A DNA stretch of 63,793 nt. Source: Mycobacterium sp. 852002-50816_SCH5313054-b. Its GTDB lineage: Bacteria > Actinomycetota > Actinomycetes > Mycobacteriales > Mycobacteriaceae. The position numbers and the translations under genes were made by a program. The DNA lies in contig NZ_LZIC01000102.1 of the NCBI RefSeq assembly GCF_001667185.1, forward strand, positions 1 through 63,793. The letters are read 5' to 3'. Within the stretch, counting starts at the first letter, position 1; the number at the start of each line of letters is the position of its first letter. Of the stretch, positions 33,647 to 41,561 are shown in pieces. A model generated the notes under the pieces. That model worked only from the letters and a program-made list of their open reading frames with translations. It had not been told where the DNA came from and did not search any database.

Positions 33647-34987
33647 TCAGCGCCGTGCAGCGGCGTTCGCCACCTCCTGCGCCTTCCTCAGGATCGCGCC
33701 GACATCGCCGCGGCCCAGGAACATTTCGTCGAAATAGCTTTTCATCGCCGTATACCCCGCCGGGAAGCCGGCGCCGGTGGGCGCGGGGATGCGGGGGCCG
33801 TTCAGCACGGCGAAGAAGGGGGTGACGTCGATGCCCTCGGCGGCCCAGTGGTCGAAGTAAACTCGCTGGGCCGACAGCACCGCGGGGATGGCCGCGCCAT
33901 TGCGGCCCAGGTATTCGTTGCCTTCGCGGCTACCCATCCAGGCCAGCACCTGGCGCACCGCGTCCGGGTGCTTGGTCGCCGAATTGCCGGCCGCGGCAAT
34001 GCCATTGGTGACGCTCACCCGGCCGACGGGTCCGGCCGGCATCATCGCCACGCCCCAGCGGAACCGGGCGTCGCGCGCCACCGGCTCGAGGTTGTAGGTG
34101 CCGGACTGGAACAGCGCCATCCGGCCGGCCAGAAACTGATTGCGGGAGAAGTCGCCGTTGTCGTTGGTGTCGGCGGCCGGCGGCGCGACGTGGTTGGCGT
34201 TGATCAGGCCGACCAGATAGCGGAAGGCCGCCACCGCGGCGGGGTTGTCGAAGGCGAACTCGTCGCCGCGCTGGAACACCCCGCCCGCCGAGCCGATGTA
34301 GTTCAGATAGATGCCCTGCGGGTCTTTGGCCGCGTTGTACCCCCACTGGCGCACCCGCCCGGGATCGAAACGCGGTGTGCCCGCCGCGTTTCCGTCGGCG
34401 TCGACGGTCAGCCGGGCCAGCATCGGACGCAGCGTGTCGCCCTCGCCACCAGGGCTCCACCGCAGGTCGTTGAGCTGCGCGGGATCGATCCCGGCCGCCC
34501 CGAGCAGGTCGGCGTTGTAGAACAGCGCGATCCCGGCGTCGGTCAGCTGCGGCACACCCCACAACACCCCGCGGCGGGTGAACTGGTCCACCACCGCCGG
34601 ATCCCAGTCGGCGACGGCACCCGGGCCCAGCGTCTTGCCGATGTCCAGCAACCGGCCGCTGTCGGCATAGGCGGCGAGGTATGCGTTGGACACCCAGAAG
34701 ATGTCGTCGACGCTGCCGCCGGCGACGTCGGTGCGCAGCGTGTCGAAATATGTGGAATACGCGACGATGTTGGGGCGCACCTCGATGTCGGGATGCGCGC
34801 GGTTGAAGGCCTCGAACGAGCGCTGGTAGGCCGCGGCGATCTGGTCGCCCCACAGCCGCACCTTGATGACGATCTTGCCGCCGTGCGGCTCGCCGGAGTA
34901 GTCCAGCAGCACCGCCATGGCGGCCAACAGCACCGCGACGAGCACCAGCGCCCCGGCGACCAGGGTGGACGAGCGAGGCCGGGTCAC
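33647..34987 (-). CDS. uspC: ABC transporter solute-binding protein UspC (amino-sugar type)
   Basis: 446 residues from GTG 34987, overlapping the uspB stop. One hydrophobic N-terminal segment (about 8-28) has no lipobox Cys, so it is probably membrane-anchored rather than lipidated. The rest is a family-1 extracellular solute-binding fold (KVRLWGDQIAAAYQRSFEAFNRAHPDIEV, VPQLTDAGIALFYNADLL, GRMALFQSGTYNLEP). M. tuberculosis UspC (Rv2318) binds amino sugars such as chitobiose. No ATPase gene is in this cluster, so it must borrow a shared one. Confidence 0.92.
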   Translation of the reverse strand: MTRPRSSTLVAGALVLVAVLLAAMAVLLDYSGEPHGGKIVIKVRLWGDQIAAAYQRSFEAFNRAHPDIEVRPNIVAYSTYFDTLRTDVAGGSVDDIFWVSNAYLAAYADSGRLLDIGKTLGPGAVADWDPAVVDQFTRRGVLWGVPQLTDAGIALFYNADLLGAAGIDPAQLNDLRWSPGGEGDTLRPMLARLTVDADGNAAGTPRFDPGRVRQWGYNAAKDPQGIYLNYIGSAGGVFQRGDEFAFDNPAAVAAFRYLVGLINANHVAPPAADTNDNGDFSRNQFLAGRMALFQSGTYNLEPVARDARFRWGVAMMPAGPVGRVSVTNGIAAAGNSATKHPDAVRQVLAWMGSREGNEYLGRNGAAIPAVLSAQRVYFDHWAAEGIDVTPFFAVLNGPRIPAPTGAGFPAGYTAMKSYFDEMFLGRGDVGAILRKAQEVANAAARR

Positions 34988-35808
34988 TTCAGCCCCGAGA
35001 CCACGATCGAGGCGACGATGTGGCGCTGGAACCCGACGAACAGCGTGATCAGCGGAACGATCGCGAGCGTCGTCGCCGCCATCACCAGCGTCCACTGGGA
35101 GTTGAACCGCGACTGCAGGTCCGCGGTCGCCACGGTGAGCACCCGCCACTTGTGGCCGCTGGTGATCACCAGCGGCCACATGAAGTTGTTCCACTGCGAC
35201 ACCACGGTGATCAGCGCCAAGGCGGCCAGGACCGGCCGGCTGGACGGGATCACGACGTGCACGATCACGTCCAGGGTGTTGGCGCCGTCCAGGCGCGCGG
35301 CGTTGATCAGGTCGTTGGGGATGAGGCGAAAGTGCTCGCGGAGCAAGAAGATCGCGTATGGGGAGCCGAACATGAACGGCAACACCAACGCCCAGAACGT
35401 GTTGCGCAGACCCAGCTGGGCCATCATCAGATACATCGGCACCACCGTGACCGTCGCCGGCACCATCAGCGTCGCGATGTAGACCCAGAACAGCGCGTCG
35501 CGCCCCGGAAAATGCAGGCGCGCGAACGCGAATGCGGCCAGCACCGAAAAGGTGAGCTGACCCACCAGGATCACCGCGGTCATCAGCGCGGTCACCGCCG
35601 CCGCACGGCCGAACCCGGCGCCGCCCAGGTCGGCGTAGTTGGCCAGCGTGGGTGGCCGCGGCCACTGCAGCGGCGTGCCGGTGACGAACTGGTGCGCCGA
35701 GGTGAACGACGTGAGCAGGCCAAGGGCGAACGGCGCCAACGTGATCAGCGCGCCCAGCGCCAGCCCGGCATAGATGATCGAATTGGCGAGACGGCTAGAT
35801 GAGGTCAT
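34984..35808 (-). CDS. uspB: ABC sugar transporter permease UspB
   Basis: 274 residues, same length as Rv2317, with six predicted helices. The binding-protein-dependent permease EAA-like motif is NAARLDGANTLDVIVHVVIPSSRP. It pairs with UspA and UspC. It overlaps uspA by 14 nt and uspC by 4 nt. Confidence 0.93.
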   Translation of the reverse strand: MTSSSRLANSIIYAGLALGALITLAPFALGLLTSFTSAHQFVTGTPLQWPRPPTLANYADLGGAGFGRAAAVTALMTAVILVGQLTFSVLAAFAFARLHFPGRDALFWVYIATLMVPATVTVVPMYLMMAQLGLRNTFWALVLPFMFGSPYAIFLLREHFRLIPNDLINAARLDGANTLDVIVHVVIPSSRPVLAALALITVVSQWNNFMWPLVITSGHKWRVLTVATADLQSRFNSQWTLVMAATTLAIVPLITLFVGFQRHIVASIVVSGLK

Positions 35809-36679
35809 AGCTGATCCGCCGCCGGAAGTACAGATGCTGCATGATGGTGACTCCGATCAGGATCACGAACAGCACCACCGCCATGACCGAGGCCCGCCCG
35901 ATGGCCGCCGACCCGAAGGCCTCCGCGTAGATGCGGTGGGCCACCAGGTCGGTACGGCCGGCCGGACCGCCGCCGGTCAGGGCGTAGACCATGTCGAAAA
36001 CCTGTGCGGTGCTGACGATCCCGGTCATCAGGACGAAGAACATCGTCGGGCGCAGCAGGGGCAGGGTGATGCGCCAGAACCGTTGCCACGCGGTGGCGCC
36101 ATCGGTACGTGCGGCCGCGTGGATGTCGTCGGGGATGGCCAGCAGGCCGGCCAGGAACGACAGCGAGACGTAGCCGACGTTGGTCCACACCACGACGGCC
36201 GACACCAGCGGCAGCGCGAAGCTGGGGTCGGAGAGCCACCCGATGCTGTGCCCGAGCACGGCGCTGACGGCGCCGTCGGTGGGGGCCAGGATCCAGCGCC
36301 ACAGCACCGCGATCGCCAGCGGGGCGCAGATCCACGGCAGCACGTACACCGTGCGGAACAGGCCGGTGCCGGGGAGGCTGCGGGCCAGCATCGACGCGGC
36401 GAGCAGCCCCAGGACCGTCTGCGCGGGAACGACGATCGCCACGAAGACGGCGGTGACCACGAGCGAGTTGCCGAAGCCGCCGTCGGCCAGCACCGAGCGC
36501 CAGTTGGCCAGGCCCACGTAGTGCAGCGGGCCCAGCAAGTCCCAGCGGTACAGGCTGAGCCAGATCACGACGAGGATGGGCAGCAGCAGAAAGGCGAGCA
36601 CACCGAACAGGCTGGGGGCCAACAGGGCGTAACCCAGCGCGGTGGATCGCGGCTGCTTTTTCCGCACGGCGCTGGCCAT
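35795..36679 (-). CDS. uspA: ABC sugar transporter permease UspA
   Basis: 294 residues with six predicted helices. The EAA-like motif is AARTDGATAWQRFWRITLPLLRP. It is the first gene of the uspA-uspB-uspC operon and is divergent from tldD (59 nt apart). Homologue of Rv2316. Confidence 0.93.
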   Translation of the reverse strand: MASAVRKKQPRSTALGYALLAPSLFGVLAFLLLPILVVIWLSLYRWDLLGPLHYVGLANWRSVLADGGFGNSLVVTAVFVAIVVPAQTVLGLLAASMLARSLPGTGLFRTVYVLPWICAPLAIAVLWRWILAPTDGAVSAVLGHSIGWLSDPSFALPLVSAVVVWTNVGYVSLSFLAGLLAIPDDIHAAARTDGATAWQRFWRITLPLLRPTMFFVLMTGIVSTAQVFDMVYALTGGGPAGRTDLVAHRIYAEAFGSAAIGRASVMAVVLFVILIGVTIMQHLYFRRRISYDLI

Positions 36680-36738
36680 GGAGCTAATTTAAGCGGGCGC
36701 CGCCGCGTGCGGGGGGAAGCGGTCGTTACCGTGGAGCC

Positions 36739-38256
36739 GTGACACCGAACCGGGGGATCGATGCCGACTTCATCGACCTGCCCCGCCACGAGCTCGCCGA
36801 AGCCGCGTTGGCGGCGGCCAAGGCGGCCGGGGCCAGCTACGCCGACCTGCGGCTTCACCGCCTCAGCACCGAGATCATCCAGCTGCGCGACGGCGAGCTG
36901 GAGACCGCCGTCGTCAGCCGCGAGGTCGGCCTGGCGGTGCGGGTGATCGTCAACGGCACGTGGGGATTCGCCTCGCACGCGGAGCTGGCGCCGCCCGTCG
37001 CGGCCGAGACCGCGCGCCGCGCCGTGCACGTGGCGACCACGCTGGCGATGCTCAACACCGAACGCGTCGAGCTCGCCGACGAGCCCGTCTACGCCGACGC
37101 CACCTGGGTGTCGAACTACCGGATCGACCCGTTCGAGGTCCCCGCGCCGGACAAGATCGCGGTGCTGGAGGAGTACTCGGGGCGCCTGCTGGGCGCCGAC
37201 GGCATCGACCACGTGTCGGCGGGCCTGACCGCCGTCAAGGAGCAAACGTTCTATGCCGACACCTTCGGGTCGTCGATCACCCAGCAGCGGGTGCGGGTGT
37301 TACCGACGCTGGAGGCGGTGACGGTGGACGCCGCCGCGGGCAGCTTCGACTCGATGCGCACGCTGGCCCCGCCGATGGGACGGGGCTGGGAGGCGCTGGC
37401 CGGCGACGAGGTGTTCAACTGGACCGACGAGCTCGCGCAGCTGCCGGCGCTGCTGGCCGAGAAGGTCAAGGCGCCCAGCGTGGTGGCCGGGCCCACGGAT
37501 CTGGTGATCGACCCCACCAACCTGTGGCTGACGATCCACGAATCCATCGGGCACGCAACCGAATACGACCGCGCGATCGGCTACGAGGCCGCTTACGCCG
37601 GGACGTCGTTCGCCACCCCCGACAGGCTCGGCACCATGCGCTACGGGTCGCCGGTGATGAACGTGACCGCCGACCGCACCGTCGAACACGGCTTGGCCAG
37701 CGTCGGTTACGACGACGAGGGAGTGGCCGCGCAGAGCTGGGATCTGGTGCGCGACGGGATCTTCGTCGGCTACCAGCTCGACCGGGTGTTCGCACCACGG
37801 CTGGGGCGGGCACGCTCCAACGGGTGTTCGTATGCCGACTCGCCGCATCACGTGCCGATCCAGCGGATGGCCAACGTGTCGCTGCAGCCCGGGCCCGAGG
37901 ACGTCAGCACCGGCGAGCTGATTGGCCGCGTCGAGGACGGCATCTACATCGTCGGCGACAAATCCTGGTCAATCGACATGCAGCGCTACAACTTTCAGTT
38001 CACCGGCCAGCGGTTCTTCCGCATCCGCGACGGCCGGCTGGACGGCCAGCTGCGCGACGTCGCCTACCAGGCCACCACCACCGATTTCTGGAATGCGATG
38101 GAGGCCGTGGGTGGTCCGTCGACCTGGCGGCTGGGCGGGGCGTTCAACTGCGGCAAGGCCCAGCCCGGGCAGGTCGCCCCGGTCAGCCACGGCTGCCCCT
38201 CGGCGTTGTTCCGCGGCGTCAACGTGCTCAACACGGTCAGCGAGGGCGGCCGATGA
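36739..38256 (+). CDS. tldD: TldD-type metalloprotease subunit
   Basis: 505 residues, equal to Rv2315c. The metal motif HExxxH is at H267-E268-...-H272 (IHESIGHATE). TldD and TldE/PmbA form a heterodimeric Zn protease that cleaves small unfolded or modified peptides. The stop overlaps pmbA (ATGA). There is no RiPP precursor gene that I can recognise beside it. Confidence 0.94.
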   Translation: MTPNRGIDADFIDLPRHELAEAALAAAKAAGASYADLRLHRLSTEIIQLRDGELETAVVSREVGLAVRVIVNGTWGFASHAELAPPVAAETARRAVHVATTLAMLNTERVELADEPVYADATWVSNYRIDPFEVPAPDKIAVLEEYSGRLLGADGIDHVSAGLTAVKEQTFYADTFGSSITQQRVRVLPTLEAVTVDAAAGSFDSMRTLAPPMGRGWEALAGDEVFNWTDELAQLPALLAEKVKAPSVVAGPTDLVIDPTNLWLTIHESIGHATEYDRAIGYEAAYAGTSFATPDRLGTMRYGSPVMNVTADRTVEHGLASVGYDDEGVAAQSWDLVRDGIFVGYQLDRVFAPRLGRARSNGCSYADSPHHVPIQRMANVSLQPGPEDVSTGELIGRVEDGIYIVGDKSWSIDMQRYNFQFTGQRFFRIRDGRLDGQLRDVAYQATTTDFWNAMEAVGGPSTWRLGGAFNCGKAQPGQVAPVSHGCPSALFRGVNVLNTVSEGGR

Positions 38257-39626
38257 TCACCCCACAGCACGTCGTCAACCTCGTCCTGGAAGAGGCGGCC
38301 AAGCTCGGCGGCGCGAGCGAGACCATGGTGCTGGTCACCGACAGGGTCGAGGCGACGTTGCGCTGGGCGGGCAATTCGATGACCACCAACGGGGTTTCGG
38401 TCAATCGCAGCATCACCGTGATTTCGGTGGTGCGCCAGGGGGATAGCGCCCACATCGGGACGGTGGTGTCCGCCGAGGTGGATCCGCGGGTGATACCCGG
38501 TTTGGTGGCCGCGTCCCAGCAGGCGGCCCGCTCGGCGCCGGAGGCCGGTGACGCCGCGCCGCTGCTCTCCGGCAGCGGGGAACCCGCCGAGTGGAAGGCG
38601 CCGGTGCCCGGCACGGGGCCCCTGGTGTTCGCCGACGTCGCCGACTCGCTGAGCCGGGGCTTCCGCGGCGCCGATCGGCTGTACGGCTTTGCGCACCACA
38701 GCGTTTCGACGACGTTCCTGGCGTCGTCGACCGGGCTGCGGCGACGCTTCACTCAGCCCACCGGCGCGGTGGAGATCAACGCCAAGCGCGGCGACGCCAG
38801 CGCCTGGGCCGGCATTGGCACCGCCGATTTCGTTGACGTGCCGACCGATTCGCTGCTCGAGCAGTTGTCGATGCGGCTCGGCTGGGCCAAGCGCAACGTC
38901 GCGCTGCCCGCGGGTCGCTACGAGACGATCATGCCGCCGTCGACGGTGGCCGACATGATGATCTACCTGGCCTGGTCGATGGCGGGCCGCGGCGCGGAGG
39001 AGGGCCGCACCGCGCTGTCGGCGCCCGGCGGCGGGACGCGGGTGGGGGAGCGGCTCACCGATTTGCCGCTGACGATGTTTTCCGATCCGATGGCGCCGGG
39101 GCTGGCGTGCACGCCGTTCGTCGCGGTGAGCAACTCCTCGGAGACGGTGTCGGTGTTCGACAACGGCATGGAGCTCGCGCAGGTGGACTGGATCCGCAAC
39201 GGTGTGATCAACGCGCTGGCCTACCCGCGGGCCACGGCCCACAAATTTGGCGCCGACGTCGCGGTCGCCGCCGACAACCTGGTGATGACCGGCGGGTCGG
39301 CCGAGCTCGCCGACATGATCGCGGGCACCGAGCGCGGCCTGCTGCTGACCACGCTGTGGTACATCCGCGAGGTCGACCCCACCACGCTGCTGCTCACCGG
39401 GTTGACCCGCGACGGCGTCTACCTCATCGAGGACGGCGAGGTGACCGCGGCGGTCAACAACTTCCGGTTCAACGAGAGCCCGCTGGACCTGTTGCGGCGG
39501 GCCACCGAGGCCGGGGCGAGCGAGAAGACGCTGCCGCGGGAGTGGGGGGACTGGGCCACCCGCGCGGCCATGCCGTCGCTGCGGATCCCGGACTTCTATA
39601 TGTCGTCGGTGAGCCAGGCGCAATAG
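38253..39626 (+). CDS. pmbA: TldE/PmbA-type protease partner
   Basis: 457 residues, equal to Rv2314c. It has the PmbA/TldA fold without the HExxxH motif, as expected for the non-catalytic partner. It is translationally coupled to tldD. Residues near ESPLDLLRRATEAGASEKT form the conserved C-terminal part. Confidence 0.93.
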   Translation: MITPQHVVNLVLEEAAKLGGASETMVLVTDRVEATLRWAGNSMTTNGVSVNRSITVISVVRQGDSAHIGTVVSAEVDPRVIPGLVAASQQAARSAPEAGDAAPLLSGSGEPAEWKAPVPGTGPLVFADVADSLSRGFRGADRLYGFAHHSVSTTFLASSTGLRRRFTQPTGAVEINAKRGDASAWAGIGTADFVDVPTDSLLEQLSMRLGWAKRNVALPAGRYETIMPPSTVADMMIYLAWSMAGRGAEEGRTALSAPGGGTRVGERLTDLPLTMFSDPMAPGLACTPFVAVSNSSETVSVFDNGMELAQVDWIRNGVINALAYPRATAHKFGADVAVAADNLVMTGGSAELADMIAGTERGLLLTTLWYIREVDPTTLLLTGLTRDGVYLIEDGEVTAAVNNFRFNESPLDLLRRATEAGASEKTLPREWGDWATRAAMPSLRIPDFYMSSVSQAQ

Positions 39627-39666
39627 CCGATTGCCTTGCCGGTGGGCGCGCCCTAGCGTGTGGGGA

Positions 39667-40494
39667 ATGCTGACCCAGTTGGTGGCCCTGTCCCCGGGCG
39701 ACGGGCGTCTTGCGGGTTTGGTCCGGCGCGTGTGCGCGCAGACGTTGTCGCTGCCGCCTTTGCCATCGTTTGTCGAGGTTGCCGAGCCCGCGTCGGAGGC
39801 CGAGGCCGCCGTCGCCGAGTTCGCCGAGCAGTTCAGCGTCGACGTGTCGGCGATCACCGGCGAACAGCGAAAGCAATTGTGGAAGACATTGGGCGACAGC
39901 ACCTTTAACGTCGTCATGCAGATCTACATCGCCGATTTCGTGCCGCGCGTGCGGGCCGGGCTGGAGGCGCTCGGCGTCGGTTCCGAGCACCTCGACTGGG
40001 TAACCGGCCCGGTCGCCTGGGACCACACCACCGAGCCCTCGGACGTGGTGTTCAACGACTTTTTGCCCGCCGTGGCCCGGATGCGGGCGCTGGACCCCGT
40101 CACCGCCGAGCTGGTCCGGCTGCGCGGCGCCGCCCAGCACAACTGCCGGCTGTGCAAATCGCTGCGTGAAAGCACCGCGCTGGACGCCGGTGGGTCCGAG
40201 TCGCTGTACGGCGACATCGAGGGGTACGAGGACTCAAGTCGGTTGACCCGCCGCGCTAAAGCAGCGCTGCGCTACACCGATGGGTTAATTTGGACCCCTG
40301 CGCACCTCGTCGCCGACGTTGTCGCCGAGGTGCGCTCTGGGTTTTCCGAGGCCGAGGCCGTCGAGCTCACCTTCGATGTCATGCGCAACGCCAGCAACAA
40401 GGTCGCCGTGTCGCTGGGCGCCGACGCCCCGCGCGTCGAGCAGGGCACCGAGCGGTACCTGCTCGGCGCCGACGGCCAGACGGTGTTCGATTGA
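39667..40494 (+). CDS. Carboxymuconolactone decarboxylase/AhpD-like protein (Rv2313c homologue)
   Basis: 275 residues from ATG 39667. The central AhpD-like motif is LVRLRGAAQHNCRLCKSLRE, with a CxxC pair (CRLC). It follows pmbA by 40 nt, as Rv2313c follows Rv2314c. The CxxC suggests a redox (peroxidase-adaptor) function. The usual trailing His of AhpD is not obvious, so activity is uncertain. Confidence 0.8.
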   Translation: MLTQLVALSPGDGRLAGLVRRVCAQTLSLPPLPSFVEVAEPASEAEAAVAEFAEQFSVDVSAITGEQRKQLWKTLGDSTFNVVMQIYIADFVPRVRAGLEALGVGSEHLDWVTGPVAWDHTTEPSDVVFNDFLPAVARMRALDPVTAELVRLRGAAQHNCRLCKSLRESTALDAGGSESLYGDIEGYEDSSRLTRRAKAALRYTDGLIWTPAHLVADVVAEVRSGFSEAEAVELTFDVMRNASNKVAVSLGADAPRVEQGTERYLLGADGQTVFD

Positions 40495-40523
40495 GCAGCC
40501 GATGTCTTGCCTACCATTGAGAC

Positions 40524-41036
40524 GTGTCGTTACGACGGTATAGCCCTCAACGGGGCCGGCGGTTGCGGTGGAATGAGGTGCTGTTCGAGCGCTTCGCCAT
40601 GAGTCGCGTCGGCTACGTCCTCGGATCGCGCCTGGGGCCGCCCATCGATAAGTTTCTGATACCCCGGACCAATGGGCGGCTGGGCACGATGGGGATCGAC
40701 AAGGTAGGTCTGGTCACGACGGCCGGCGCCAAGTCCGGGCAGCGGCGCACCCACCCGCTGGCGCTGATCGATGACGGCGAAGGATTGCTCGCGATCGGAT
40801 CCAACTACGGGCGGGAGAATCATCCTGCGTGGAGCGCCAACCTCATCGCGCATCCCGAGTGCACCCTCGAGTTCAAAGGTCCGCCCGGGCCGTACCGTGC
40901 AGAGTTGCTCACCGGTGACGAGCGCGAGCGGGCGTGGGCCGCGGCCGTCGACGCCTACGCGGGCTACGAGAATTACCGAGAGCAGTGCGCGCCGCGGGAG
41001 ATCCGCATCTTTCGGTTCCGGCCGGCAGCGGCCTGA
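40524..41036 (+). CDS. Deazaflavin (F420)-dependent nitroreductase family protein
   Basis: 170 residues from GTG 40524. An in-frame ATG (MSRVGYVLG) 26 codons later is an alternative start. The DDN family signature is LVTTAGAKSGQRRTHPLALIDDGEGLLAIGSNYGRENHPAWSANLIAHPE. Members bind F420 and reduce quinones or nitro compounds at the membrane. It lies just before the tRNA that bounds the island. Confidence 0.85.
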   Translation: MSLRRYSPQRGRRLRWNEVLFERFAMSRVGYVLGSRLGPPIDKFLIPRTNGRLGTMGIDKVGLVTTAGAKSGQRRTHPLALIDDGEGLLAIGSNYGRENHPAWSANLIAHPECTLEFKGPPGPYRAELLTGDERERAWAAAVDAYAGYENYREQCAPREIRIFRFRPAAA

Positions 41037-41071
41037 GCGGCGGAGGCTAAGGTCGACGTCGGAATGCGCAA

Positions 41072-41145
41072 GGGGCGGTAGCTCAGTTGGTTAGAGCCGC
41101 GGACTCATAATCCGTTGGTCGCGGGTTCGAGCCCCGCCCGCCCCA
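41072..41145 (+). tRNA. tRNA with anticodon CAT (Met, or Ile2 not excluded); left boundary of island
   Basis: Cloverleaf of 74 nt: acceptor GGGGCGG pairs perfectly with CCGCCCC, D-stem GCTC/GAGC, anticodon loop CTCATAA (CAT at 41106-41108), T-arm GCGGG/CCCGC with TTCGAGC, discriminator A. CCA is not encoded. Sequence alone does not tell elongator Met from lysidine-modified Ile2. Its 3' 39 nt recur at 56168-56206. Confidence 0.92.
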
Positions 41146-41561
41146 CAGGTTTTCGCTGGTAGAAGGCAATTGTGTCCTGTCGGATCGCTGCCGGATGCCT
41201 TCGCTCACCCGATCTGAATTATGCTGCGCCACAACATATTTAATTCCGACACCCCATAGTGTTCGCGCGCCTGTTGGGCCAACGGGTGACGGAAGTAATC
41301 AACGGCGGCTCCCCGGCGATCCGCGGTACCTACACCGAAGATGAACTGCCCTTCTACGCCAACAAATAGGGAAATCGACGTGTTGCCGATCACCGATGAT
41401 GCCGGCGAAATCGCCCGCCTCGCACGGCTGTCGAACAGCAGAGCGAAATGTCGGCCGAAACGCGAGAAATCCGTCGGGGAGCGCCTAACCTTGGCTTGCA
41501 CCTCGTCAGGCGGGATGCAGCGGTTGCACGTCACCGGCTAGCCACTAGAGGTGGAATTCAA
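41146..41561. other. Gene-poor stretch after the tRNA
   Basis: No convincing gene. A 36-codon plus-strand frame (GTG 41259 to TAG 41369, ending RGTYTEDELPFYANK) has protein-like composition but no Shine-Dalgarno and could be the end of a deleted gene. The last 15 nt carry an AGAGGTGG ribosome site for the PE_PGRS gene. Confidence 0.4.

Noticed and set aside
41205..41534. 109-codon minus-strand frame after the CAT tRNA
   Set aside because: No ribosome site, no recognisable domain and atypical composition. Left as unassigned spacer.
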